A stretch of DNA of 64,000 bases from Prolixibacteraceae bacterium (lineage in GTDB: Bacteria > Bacteroidota > Bacteroidia > Bacteroidales > Prolixibacteraceae), in assembly GCA_019856515.1 (NCBI GenBank), contig CP082230.1, positions 3,534,001 through 3,598,000 on the forward strand, in the 5' to 3' direction. The notes beneath the pieces are model-generated. The model saw nothing but the letters and a program-made list of their open reading frames with translations, had not been told where the DNA came from and made no database searches. This document shows, one piece after another, positions 46,047 to 54,271 of the stretch. Made by a program: the position numbers and the translations under genes. Position 1 is the first letter of the stretch. Each line of letters begins with the position of its first letter.

Positions 46047-46453
46047 GATGATCTATCAATATGTTGCAAATACACTCTTCAACAAAGAAGTACCTCCTCT
46101 TTCAAACCAAATGAGCCAACCTTAAAAGAGCTCCTTCAAAGCAGCTTTTCATCGAAGCATAACCTTTTATCAACAGTGATATCTCTTAACCAAATATAAG
46201 CAATGTTGAACGTGAGGATATAGCCCATTTATATATGTAATTCGTATAATACTCCTTCTTCTAACAAATTTAAATAAAGTTATCGCTAGCCCCAACTCTA
46301 CATGTGAATATCTTCTGTGATTTCCATCTATAGCATGAATATATTATTGAAAACCACCAGTCTATATAGTTGTAAACATTGTTGAAAAACCTCTCGCCAC
46401 TCCTGCTTTCCCCGCATTTGGCCTCTTGTCCATTCTCACTTCACCATCAACCT
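46047..46453. other. Intergenic region without recognisable gene
   Basis: AT-rich, no open frame of credible composition. It should contain the promoter of the GT4 gene; I found no clean TAnnTTTG match on the minus strand. Confidence 0.45.
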
Positions 46454-46585
46454 ATCTCACTTTCCTAACCACACACACCTGGTTTTGCCAATCATTCATT
46501 CCCACGTCATCATCTACCGATCTCACTTTCCTAGCTACACACACCTGGTTTTGCCAATCATTCATTCCCACGTCATCATCTACCG
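46454..46585. repeat. 66-bp tandem repeat, two copies
   Basis: 46454-46519 and 46520-46585 are identical except for two bases. A third, partial copy begins at 46586 (ATCTCACC) and a degenerate fragment precedes 46454. The unit (22 codons) is open on both strands, giving a repeated peptide RSVDDDVGMNDWQNQVCVxR on the minus strand, but no start signal, domain or codon bias supports translation. The length is also six times 11. Confidence 0.85.
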
Positions 46586-46758
46586 ATCTCACCGTCAAAA
46601 ATCCCCCACCCTCAATTTTCGCATAATCCAACTCCACCCCTTTATTAATTAATAGATCCCATAGCCCCACTATACCATTCATTTGTTCATCACTCTAAAG
46701 CGATCTCATTTTTCTCTTTATTACCCCATCTTAATACCATCGTACTACTTTCCCCTGA

Positions 46759-46956
46759 CTTCCTCCCAACTTAATCCGCCCCTAATACGTCTCTAATCCG
46801 TCCTTTGTCCATGGTTTAGCCATGCTTCGTCCATGGTTTGTCCATCGATTTCGGGGTTTTTGATGGCTGAACCATGGATCAATGATGGACGAATCATGGA
46901 CAAAGGACGGATTAAGGACGGATTAGAGACGTATTAGGTCCGAGTTAAGTAGGGAG
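46759..46956. repeat. 11-bp-periodic palindromic repeat array, copy 2
   Basis: 18 consecutive 11-bp units in one register: on the left CCTAATACGTC, TCTAATCCGTC, CTTTGTCCATG, GTTTAGCCATG, CTTCGTCCATG; on the right CAATGATGGAC, GAATCATGGAC, AAAGGACGGAT, TAAGGACGGAT, TAGAGACGTAT. The right arm repeats the left arm in inverse, with one additional 11-bp unit. The central 46836-46880 matches the inverse of 14468-14514 in copy 1. It lies between the GT4 gene and the TonB receptor terminator. Confidence 0.9.
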
Positions 46957-47014
46957 AAGGTAGCTTGAAGCCCGAAGGGAAGTATTGTTTATTGAAGAGA
47001 TATATACAAGAGAA

Positions 47015-47043
47015 AAGGCCCACTTCTGGAAAGAAGGGGCCTT
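47015..47043 (-). terminator. Rho-independent terminator of the TonB receptor gene
   Basis: AAGGCCC-A-CTTCT with loop GGAA and AGAAG-GGGCCTT, followed on the minus strand by TTCTCTT. It is 89 bases after the receptor stop. Confidence 0.8.
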
Positions 47044-47131
47044 ATTCTGAAAAGAGATTTATGTCAATATGACCTTAAATAAATTATAATTTTACATTAA
47101 GACCTTCTTGCTTTAAAATAGTTATTGGGTG

Positions 47132-49438
47132 TTATAGGATTGGGATTTTTACTCCGAACTGAACGGCGCGTCCCATGTTTAGTAATCCAACATCTTTATA
47201 GCGTGATAGGTGGCTCGTATAAGCTTTGTCGAATAGATTGTTTACTGAAAGATCTAGTACGAAAGTGCGATCTAGCCATTGGATGCGTCCTGTTGCTCCA
47301 AGGTTTACTAAGCCATATGCATCTGTTGGTGTTTCATAAGCTGCTACACGATCTTGTTTGAATGTGTAGTTGTATGCTCCATATACGTTGAGGCTCCATT
47401 TTTCACCTGTTGGGATATCGAAAGCGAGCTTATTGTTGATATGTGTTGCTGGGGTTAATGCGATGGCATTTCCATCATCGTCTTGACTATATACCATGCT
47501 TAGGTCAGAGTTGAAGTGTAGCCAGTGGATTTGGTGAGGGTGGTAGTGGATTCCCACTTCACCTCCATAAAGTGTGGCATTGCTCTGTTGGTACTGGTAT
47601 ACTTTCAAGTTCTCTTTTGTCTCTCCGTTAGGTGTTAAGAATATATAGTCTTGAATACGGTTTACAAAAGGATTGATGTACCATCCCAAATGTTCCCCTT
47701 TGCTTGCGATGGAGAGATCAAGTTGTACTGCTTGCTCTTTCTTTAGATTTGGATTTCCAATTTCATATCGGTTGGCAGATGGGTGAGAACCATTACTAGC
47801 CAACTCATAGATGTTGGGTGCTCTAAATCCTGTGGAGATGTTGGTTTTGATAAACATGCGTTCTCCGATAGACCAATTGAATCCTGCAGAGAGTGAAAAT
47901 GCATTATCTGTTCTATTTTGAATCTCCGATTGTGCATCCGGACTATCCATCTTTTGTAGATCATATCTTGCACCAAATAGCATGTTGAAACGATCTGCAA
48001 TACCCCATTTATAAGTGGAGAAGAGTCCGATGTTTTGTGTCGTGGTATTGGGAATAAGTGTCTCTTCAGAAAGATTCTCATTCTTACGATACATTCCTTG
48101 TGAGCCTACGATCCACTGGTCTTGGCTGTTGTCAAAGTCTTTGATCCATTGTAGGTTGTAGGTGTAGCTTTGAAGAAGCATCTCTAGACCGACATGCTCT
48201 TCCCCTTCGTGTTCATGCTCATCTTCATGGTCGTGATCATGATCGTCATCAGCTGCAACAGCTCCGTGGTCATGATCATGTTCATCCTCGTGTTCGTCTC
48301 CGTGTTCATCTCCATGGTCGTGCTCTTCTCCTTCAATCTCTTTTCTATGGTTTCGTACAAAACCTAAGTTAAGTTTGATCTTTGAATTTTCGAGGTGGAA
48401 TATGTTTTCACTACTTACGATATCTGTAATAATCGGTTGGTATGGTGCCACCAAATCACGATCTCTATGTCCTCCTGTGTCGCCATCTTCGTTGATTCCA
48501 TATTTTTCATCAAGATGGTTGTAGCTTAATGTGGAAGACCATTTTTTACTTCGGTATCCCACTTTTCCTTTGAAATCGTATGTTTGAAATCGGGTGTTAT
48601 TGACTACGTTGCCATCCCCATCGATATAGTCCATATGGTTTCTTTGGCTTCCACTAAGGTTAACGCTCCATTTTTCACCACTCCAGTATACTTTTCCATA
48701 AGCATCGATCCCTTTGGTATTGGCGTTGTAATCACTTCCCACTTCTACTTGAGTGGTGTGGTTGGGCGCAAAACGATCGTCTACTAGGTATAGAACTCCA
48801 CCAAGTGCATCACTACCGTATAGTAAGCTTGCAGGTCCTTTAATCACTTCAATACCTTCGATACCTGTTGCATCTACACCTAGTCCATGCTCGGCACCCC
48901 ATTGTTGGTTCTCTAATCGAATACCATGGGTAAATGTAGCAATACGCGATCCTGAAAGTCCTCTAATGGTTGGTTTTCCGATAGCAGCTCCAGTTGTGAC
49001 TTGCTGTACTCCTGGTATGTTAGATATGGTTTCGGAGAGAGAGTTCTGCACAGTGGCATCTTTCATCTTCAGGTAGGCAACATTCATGACTTCCTGTTTT
49101 TGAAGGCTTGGTGTGGTACCAGAAACAACGACCTCATCTATTTTTAGATGGGAAGGTACAAGAGATATGGTTTCGCCATCTTCAATCTGTTTTACCACAA
49201 TAATTTTAGATTCATACCCCATAGAGGAGATCTGTAATTTACTGTTTTCGGCGTTTTCAGGAAGGGTCACGTTACCATAAACATCTGTTACAAACCCTTG
49301 TCGATTATCCGTATTATAAAGGGTAGTAAAAGGAATTGCAGACTTGCTTTCTTGATCAACAATAGTTATTTTTTTTTGTGCGTAAGCTCCCTCAATCATA
49401 AATAGTATGATTGCGATGATATATAATAATTTACTCAT
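47132..49438 (-). CDS. TonB-dependent receptor with His-rich loop (probable metal receptor)
   Basis: 768 residues. Signal peptide to about residue 20 (IEGAYA-Q). Residues about 22-100 are a carboxypeptidase-regulatory-like domain, then a plug (about 115-215) with GKPTIRGLSGSRI and GPASLLYGSDALGG, then a 22-strand-type barrel ending in a typical final strand (GRAVQFGVKIPIL). Residues about 364-414 form an extracellular segment made mostly of H, D and E (EHDHDH, DDDHDHDHEDEHEHEGEEH). Such loops bind transition metals and are seen in zinc receptors of the ZnuD type. The His/Cys-rich protein upstream supports metal uptake. Confidence 0.9.
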   Translation of the reverse strand: MSKLLYIIAIILFMIEGAYAQKKITIVDQESKSAIPFTTLYNTDNRQGFVTDVYGNVTLPENAENSKLQISSMGYESKIIVVKQIEDGETISLVPSHLKIDEVVVSGTTPSLQKQEVMNVAYLKMKDATVQNSLSETISNIPGVQQVTTGAAIGKPTIRGLSGSRIATFTHGIRLENQQWGAEHGLGVDATGIEGIEVIKGPASLLYGSDALGGVLYLVDDRFAPNHTTQVEVGSDYNANTKGIDAYGKVYWSGEKWSVNLSGSQRNHMDYIDGDGNVVNNTRFQTYDFKGKVGYRSKKWSSTLSYNHLDEKYGINEDGDTGGHRDRDLVAPYQPIITDIVSSENIFHLENSKIKLNLGFVRNHRKEIEGEEHDHGDEHGDEHEDEHDHDHGAVAADDDHDHDHEDEHEHEGEEHVGLEMLLQSYTYNLQWIKDFDNSQDQWIVGSQGMYRKNENLSEETLIPNTTTQNIGLFSTYKWGIADRFNMLFGARYDLQKMDSPDAQSEIQNRTDNAFSLSAGFNWSIGERMFIKTNISTGFRAPNIYELASNGSHPSANRYEIGNPNLKKEQAVQLDLSIASKGEHLGWYINPFVNRIQDYIFLTPNGETKENLKVYQYQQSNATLYGGEVGIHYHPHQIHWLHFNSDLSMVYSQDDDGNAIALTPATHINNKLAFDIPTGEKWSLNVYGAYNYTFKQDRVAAYETPTDAYGLVNLGATGRIQWLDRTFVLDLSVNNLFDKAYTSHLSRYKDVGLLNMGRAVQFGVKIPIL

Positions 49439-49626
49439 TATTAGTTTTTTATGTTGTTACAAATAGTGTCGTCATCTTGTTGTGTAATTAGAAAAATAGT
49501 ACTGTATTTCGCATTGATTGGCAATACAGGTATATTATTTTTTGACACAACAAAAGCCCCTCTCAATGTTTTGTGAAATGAATCGACATAAACAATGAAA
49601 GTGATGTTTTTTACTTTGATCTACGA

Positions 49627-50031
49627 TTAAATGTAATAAGTAGGAGGACCACGATGTTGACAGGAGTGTATAATTTTCTTCGACGGAGGAAGAATCATGG
49701 GGGCAGCTTGAACTGTCCAGCATACCTCGCTTATATTCACAAGTGTGGTTTCTTGTGTTGTGATCTGTGGTGGCGTATATTTAAACCACTCACATAAGTG
49801 CGAGTTTGCTTGCCACTGATATGGGTTATTTCCTTGTTTTGACAAACATGATGAGTTATCATGATTGGAATGGTCATGATGATATGCTTGTCCACAGCTT
49901 TTACTGTGTGCATGGAAATTCTCATGTGACAGGTATGCTAAGCCCACAGAGAGAAAGTACAGAAGCATAATAGCCCCAGCAACGATCTTTCGTGTTATTA
50001 AATTTGCTTGTTTCATACCTTGTTTATTCAT
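49627..50031 (-). CDS. His/Cys-rich membrane-anchored or secreted protein
   Basis: 134 residues. A basic N-terminus and one membrane segment or signal peptide (about residues 14-34, IVAGAIMLLYFLSVGLAYL) are followed by a mature part rich in His and Cys: HENFHAHSKSCGQAYHHDHSNHD, noted as alternating H and D, and CQHRGP near the end. Two in-frame ATGs (50031, 50016) are possible. It lies 188 bases upstream of the receptor gene on the same strand. A periplasmic metal chaperone or sensor is a reasonable inference; I do not recognise the family. Confidence 0.65.
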   Translation of the reverse strand: MNKQGMKQANLITRKIVAGAIMLLYFLSVGLAYLSHENFHAHSKSCGQAYHHDHSNHDNSSCLSKQGNNPYQWQANSHLCEWFKYTPPQITTQETTLVNISEVCWTVQAAPMILPPSKKIIHSCQHRGPPTYYI

Positions 50032-50141
50032 ATGGACACAAATTTAAGTAAAAAAGGATAGGGTAGTCTTATTTCAGATTAATTATTCCTTATTTATAAA
50101 GTGGGGGATATGACATAAAGAGTATTAGGATAAAAGAAACT

Positions 50142-50187
50142 GGAGAAATCGCTCGCAGTCTGTCTCAAGTACGAGCGATTTTTCTCC
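50142..50187. terminator. Terminator-like hairpin without an adjacent gene
   Basis: GGAGAAATCGCTCG (50142-50155) pairs with CGAGCGATTTTTCTCC (50172-50187), two bases bulged. On the plus strand it is only 110 bases from the start of the upstream gene; on the minus strand it is about 590 bases from the GH92 stop. It may end a small RNA or a long 3' tail. Confidence 0.5.
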
Positions 50188-50777
50188 ATAGCACCACAGA
50201 AGTGATACTTATTTCTTTTGAATATAAGTGGGTGTACTTAATAAAGTATGATGATCACAGATTCCTTATTGATGTGATTATTATCAATAAGCTGTAGCAC
50301 TGGTTTGCTGTTTGGATGGCAATTTGGTAGATGTACACTTCGTGTTTATAAGTGTACATCAAAGAAATATGATTATGTTATAAAATACAATAGTAAATTG
50401 ATATTTGATAGGTTGATTTAGACAAAATTATGAAGTGCCATGATTGGGTGGGTATGGCTCTCTACCTCTCTTTGTGAATGGTGTTGGAGGATTGGTAATT
50501 CTTTTGTATAGTGCATTTTGGGGATTCTTTAAATGTTCTTGTCATTTGTTAGCTTGTGAAGCTAAGGGTAGATGTTGATTGTTATAGAATATATTTTATA
50601 AACTAGAAGTATCTGGGTGATGTCAAAAGAGGGTTGGATATTCGGGGTAATTGAGTGTAGGACAGATGATGTCGCTGAGTGTCGTTCAAAAAAAGAGAAG
50701 CCCGTTATGATTGCTCAATTGGACCTCTCTTTATCATCTATGTAAATTGTGTATGTGTTCTATTTGATATCTCTATC
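50188..50777. other. Intergenic region without recognisable gene
   Basis: No credible open frame or RNA structure other than the hairpin at its left edge. The open stretch at 50679-50867 on the plus strand is low-complexity and overlaps the GH92 gene; I do not support it. Confidence 0.45.
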
Positions 50778-53081
50778 TTATCTCTTCTCGTTAGAGAAAG
50801 AGTAAGGAAAAGAGGATGCTTTAGTTCCGCGTTTTTTATTTGGCTTACTGCTCATATTCAGCTTTAGAGTACCACCATTGGTTAACTGTTTATGAGTGAT
50901 ATAGTTTTTAGAGAATGTATTTCCATTCAATGTTGCATCTTTAATGTATACATTGCTGTGGTTGTTATTGTTGGCTTGAATAACAAATTTCTTTCCGTTC
51001 TCTAGTGTAAGTGTAATCTTTTTGAACAGAGGTGACCCTATGGCATATTCGCCTGTTCCAGGTGCAACAGGGTAGAATCCCATTGCCGAAAAGACATACC
51101 ATGCAGAAGTCTGTCCATTATCTTCATCCCCACAAAGACCATCAGCGTTTGGAGTGTATAGTTTGTCCATGACATTTCGTGTCCAATACTGGGCTTTCCA
51201 AGGCTGACCTAGCCAGTTGTAAAGATATATCGCATGTTGCACTGGTTGATTTCCATGAGCATACTGTCCCATATCAGCAATCAACATCTCCGTGATCTCA
51301 TGAATCTGGAAGCCATAGTAAGAGTCATCGAAAGTTGGAGCCGATGTAAATACTCTATCGAGTTGGGCTGCCATCTTTTCGTTGCTGCCATATAAGGTAG
51401 CTAAGCCCTTTGGATCGTGGAATACTGACCATGTATAGTGCCATGCAGACCCTTCTGTGAAAGCATCTCCCCATTTGTCAGGGCGTGCATTGGACCATGA
51501 TCCATCCATGTTTTTTCCAGACATAAATCCAGTACGGCTATCGAAAAGGTTTTTATAGTTGTTGGCTCTTTTGGCAAAAAGGTCGATTTGATCTTTCGGC
51601 TTGTCCAGTGCTTTGCTAAGCTCGTATATACACCAGTCGGCATATGCATACTCTAGGGTACGAGCAGCATTTTCATTCACGCCACTATCGTAAGGAACAT
51701 ATCCGTACTTGTTGTACTCTTCCGCACCATATCTACCCACAGAGTTTAGTGGTCCTTTGCTTTTGGTGTTTTTAATGATCGCTTGGTATAGTGTTTCGAT
51801 ATCAAAACCTCTAATCCCTTTTAGGTAAGCATCCGTAATTAGTGATGCAGAGTTTGATCCAATCATACAATCTCTATGGCCTGGACTTGCCCATTCAGGT
51901 AGCCATCCGCTCTCTTTGTAGGTGTTTGCAAGTCCTTGCATGATATGGCTGTCCAACTCTGGATACATCAATGTAAAGAATGGAAATACAGCTCTAAAGG
52001 TATCCCAGAAGCCATTGTCGGTAAACATATATCCTTTTTCTACTTTCCCGTTATAAGGACTGTAGTGTACAATCTCATTTTTACTGTTGTATTCGTAGAA
52101 TTTACGAGGGAATAGCATGGTTCTATATAGAGCCGTATAGAATGTGCGATACTGGTCGGTGGTACCACCTTCTACTTTTATTTTAGATAGCTCCTTATTC
52201 CATGCTAGAGTTGCTTTCTCTTTGGTTGTCTTAAAACTATCGTTACCAATCTCTCTTTTAAGATTTAATTCTGCTTGCTCAGGACTGATAAACGAAGAGG
52301 CAACACGTGCATGTATCTGCTCACCAGCTTCTGTTTCGAAAGTTAGCACTGCACCAACATGGTATCCTTCTGCTTCTTTGCTATTTGGAGCATAGTTGGC
52401 AGTAGGGTTCTTTGATTTTTTAGATTCCCATGTTCCAACACTCTTGAAATCTTTATCAAAGTAGATAACAAAGTAGTTATGGAAATTCTCAGGTACACCA
52501 CCACTATTGTTTCTACAGTATCCTACGATCTTTCTCTCTTTAGGATATATTTTTACTTGAGAGCCCTTATAGAATCCATCTACAAGGATATGGGCTTGAT
52601 CGGTTTTTGGAAAGGTAAAACGGAAATGTGCCGCTCTCTCTGTAGGAGTGATTTCGGTGGTTACATCGTAGTCAGCAAGGTAGACACGATAGTAGTTTGG
52701 TTTTGCAACCTCTGCTTTGTGAGAGAACCATGCTGCACGGTCTTTACCTAGTATTTTAAGGTCTCCTGTCTCTGGGAAAATAGAGAAGGCAGCATAATCA
52801 TTAATCCACGGACTCGGTTGGTGGGTTTGTTTAAAACCTCGTATCTTTTTTGTGTGATAAGCATAGGTCCATCCATCACCCATAGGCCCTGTTTGGGGAG
52901 TCCAAAAATTCATCCCCCATGGCAAAGCGATAGCGGGATATGTATTACCATTAGATAGAGAGAAGTCTGAATCGCTTCCTACTAATGGGTTTACGTAATC
53001 AACAATGGCATTGTTCTTTTCAGCAAACGTGGTAAACGTAGTGCATAAAAGAACAAGTAGGGTAAATATCCTGTTCTTCAT
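50778..53081 (-). CDS. GH92-family alpha-mannosidase, secreted
   Basis: 767 residues from ATG 53081, which starts a signal peptide (MKNRIFTLLVLLCTTFTTFA); an ATG at 53132 precedes the signal sequence and is unlikely. The mature start YVNPLVGSDS and the motifs PWGMNFWTPQTGPMGDGW (split here as PWGMNFW and GDGW), DNGFWDTFRAVFP, EWASPGHRDCM, GDEDNGQTSAWYVFSAMGFYPVAPG and GEYAIGSPLF are those of GH92 exo-alpha-mannosidases, which use calcium and cleave alpha-1,2 to alpha-1,4 mannose links from host or yeast glycans. No SusC/SusD genes are adjacent. Confidence 0.93.
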   Translation of the reverse strand: MKNRIFTLLVLLCTTFTTFAEKNNAIVDYVNPLVGSDSDFSLSNGNTYPAIALPWGMNFWTPQTGPMGDGWTYAYHTKKIRGFKQTHQPSPWINDYAAFSIFPETGDLKILGKDRAAWFSHKAEVAKPNYYRVYLADYDVTTEITPTERAAHFRFTFPKTDQAHILVDGFYKGSQVKIYPKERKIVGYCRNNSGGVPENFHNYFVIYFDKDFKSVGTWESKKSKNPTANYAPNSKEAEGYHVGAVLTFETEAGEQIHARVASSFISPEQAELNLKREIGNDSFKTTKEKATLAWNKELSKIKVEGGTTDQYRTFYTALYRTMLFPRKFYEYNSKNEIVHYSPYNGKVEKGYMFTDNGFWDTFRAVFPFFTLMYPELDSHIMQGLANTYKESGWLPEWASPGHRDCMIGSNSASLITDAYLKGIRGFDIETLYQAIIKNTKSKGPLNSVGRYGAEEYNKYGYVPYDSGVNENAARTLEYAYADWCIYELSKALDKPKDQIDLFAKRANNYKNLFDSRTGFMSGKNMDGSWSNARPDKWGDAFTEGSAWHYTWSVFHDPKGLATLYGSNEKMAAQLDRVFTSAPTFDDSYYGFQIHEITEMLIADMGQYAHGNQPVQHAIYLYNWLGQPWKAQYWTRNVMDKLYTPNADGLCGDEDNGQTSAWYVFSAMGFYPVAPGTGEYAIGSPLFKKITLTLENGKKFVIQANNNNHSNVYIKDATLNGNTFSKNYITHKQLTNGGTLKLNMSSKPNKKRGTKASSFPYSFSNEKR

Positions 53082-53132
53082 GAATATATGATATAATGTA
53101 ATTAATATACAGTGTATATGATAGGTAGACAC

Positions 53133-53680
53133 ATCAATCCTATGAATGGTGTCTTTTGCTTTCTGAAGTATGCGGAATAATCGATACAGCGCAAGTGTTT
53201 ACGCTGCATCTGTGGATAATCTTTAGTATTATCTTTCAAAACAAAGATATATAATCCGCAGGAGCATTAAACATGTTGTAGAGCATATTCTATCTCTGTT
53301 AAGAATATGTTTCCTGTTTTATATGACATCTTTTGCTTAAGTACTTGTTTATTAGGGTTTAGTGTGTTTGGTAGAAAGGTGGAGAGTGGCGTGTAAATAA
53401 GAAATGTAGATAAAATGTAAGAGGTATTACGGTTATCATTGACTATTACGATACTCGTATTACAACTTGTTTAGGGGTATATTGGGTTACTATTCTGTTT
53501 CTGCCCTGTTTAAAAATAGCAGATTAAATTAAGGCTGTACTTCTATTTTGGGTTTTGTCTAAGGATGATTTATTTGTGTGTATTAAGCCCATAAAAAATG
53601 ATTGAAGTGATATGGATATGTCGGTTGATGTAGGAGTGGTAAAGTTCAATCGTGGAGATGTTTGTTGAGGTATGGAGACA
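53133..53680. other. Intergenic region without recognisable gene
   Basis: About 550 bases between the GH92 upstream side and the tRNA terminator. I see no open frame with credible composition, no tRNA and no clear repeat. The GH92 promoter should lie at its left end. Confidence 0.45.
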
Positions 53681-53682
53681 AA

Positions 53683-53711
53683 AAAAGCCGAAGTGATAAA
53701 CTTCGGCTTTT
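53683..53711 (-). terminator. Rho-independent terminator of the tRNA-Asn cluster
   Basis: AAAAGCCGAAG (53683-53693) pairs with CTTCGGCTTTT (53701-53711), and a T-run follows on the minus strand. Confidence 0.85.
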
Positions 53712-53716
53712 AAGAG

Positions 53717-53790
53717 CTCCCCAGGTAGGACTTGAACCTACGACCTACGGATTAACAGTCCGCCGCTCTAACCAACTGAGCTACTAGGGA
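53717..53790 (-). tRNA. tRNA-Asn (anticodon GTT), copy 4
   Basis: 74 bases from the 7-bp acceptor stem TCCCTAG to CTGGGGA with discriminator G. The anticodon loop CTGTTAA holds GTT and the T-loop is GGTTCAAGTCC. CCA is not encoded. It is the last of four tandem copies read on the minus strand. Confidence 0.97.
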
Positions 53791-53826
53791 ATATAAATAT
53801 AAAAAAAGAGGTTCTTATTTAAAAAG

Positions 53827-53900
53827 CTCCCCAGGTAGGACTTGAACCTACGACCTACGGATTAACAGTCCGCCGCTCTAACCAACTGAGCTACTAGGGA
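53827..53900 (-). tRNA. tRNA-Asn (anticodon GTT), copy 3
   Basis: Identical to the copy at 53717 over all 74 bases. Spacer to that copy is 36 bases. Confidence 0.97.
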
Positions 53901-53942
53901 ATTTAAATAAGATATACAATAAAGAACGAGCTTTACTCTAAG

Positions 53943-54016
53943 CTCCCCAGGTAGGACTTGAACCTACGACCTACGGATTAACAGTCCGCCGCTCTAACCA
54001 ACTGAGCTACTAGGGA
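53943..54016 (-). tRNA. tRNA-Asn (anticodon GTT), copy 2
   Basis: Identical tRNA. Its 42-base spacer to copy 3 (53901-53942) is nearly the same as the spacer to copy 1 (54017-54058), so a 116-bp unit was duplicated. Confidence 0.97.
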
Positions 54017-54058
54017 ATTTAAAATTAAGATACAATAAAGAACGAGCTTTACTCTAAG

Positions 54059-54132
54059 CTCCCCAGGTAGGACTTGAACCTACGACCTACGGATTAACAG
54101 TCCGCCGCTCTAACCAACTGAGCTACTAGGGA
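54059..54132 (-). tRNA. tRNA-Asn (anticodon GTT), copy 1
   Basis: Identical tRNA and first in the transcript. The promoter is probably at 54202-54209. Confidence 0.97.
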
Positions 54133-54201
54133 ATTTTACAGTGCGAAAGAGAAGTGTCTTTACCCTCCGTTGATGGGCTATGTTTTTCTCTAATTGCGTG
54201 G

Positions 54202-54209
54202 CAAATGTA
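54202..54209 (-). promoter_or_regulatory. Candidate -7 box of the tRNA-Asn cluster
   Basis: Reads TACATTTG on the minus strand, 70 bases before the first tRNA. It is divergent from the pfkB box at 54233. Confidence 0.5.
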
Positions 54210-54232
54210 ATAGCTTTTTCCGAAATCTAAAA

Positions 54233-54240
54233 TATATTTG
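54233..54240 (+). promoter_or_regulatory. Candidate -7 box of the pfkB-family gene
   Basis: TATATTTG matches TAnnTTTG and ends 31 bases before ATG 54272. Confidence 0.5.
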
Positions 54241-54271
54241 TAAAAAAAATGGATAAAAATATTTGAGTGTG

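Noticed and set aside
46426..46682. Open frames on both strands across the 66-bp tandem repeat
   Set aside because: Openness follows from the repeat itself. There is no promoter, no plausible start and no known domain; reported as a repeat instead.
50679..50867. Short plus-strand open frame near the GH92 stop
   Set aside because: It overlaps the well-supported GH92 gene and has no domain or promoter.
53717..54132. Regular repeats that could suggest a CRISPR array
   Set aside because: The repeated unit is a complete 74-base tRNA-Asn, spacers are nearly alike, and no cas genes are present.
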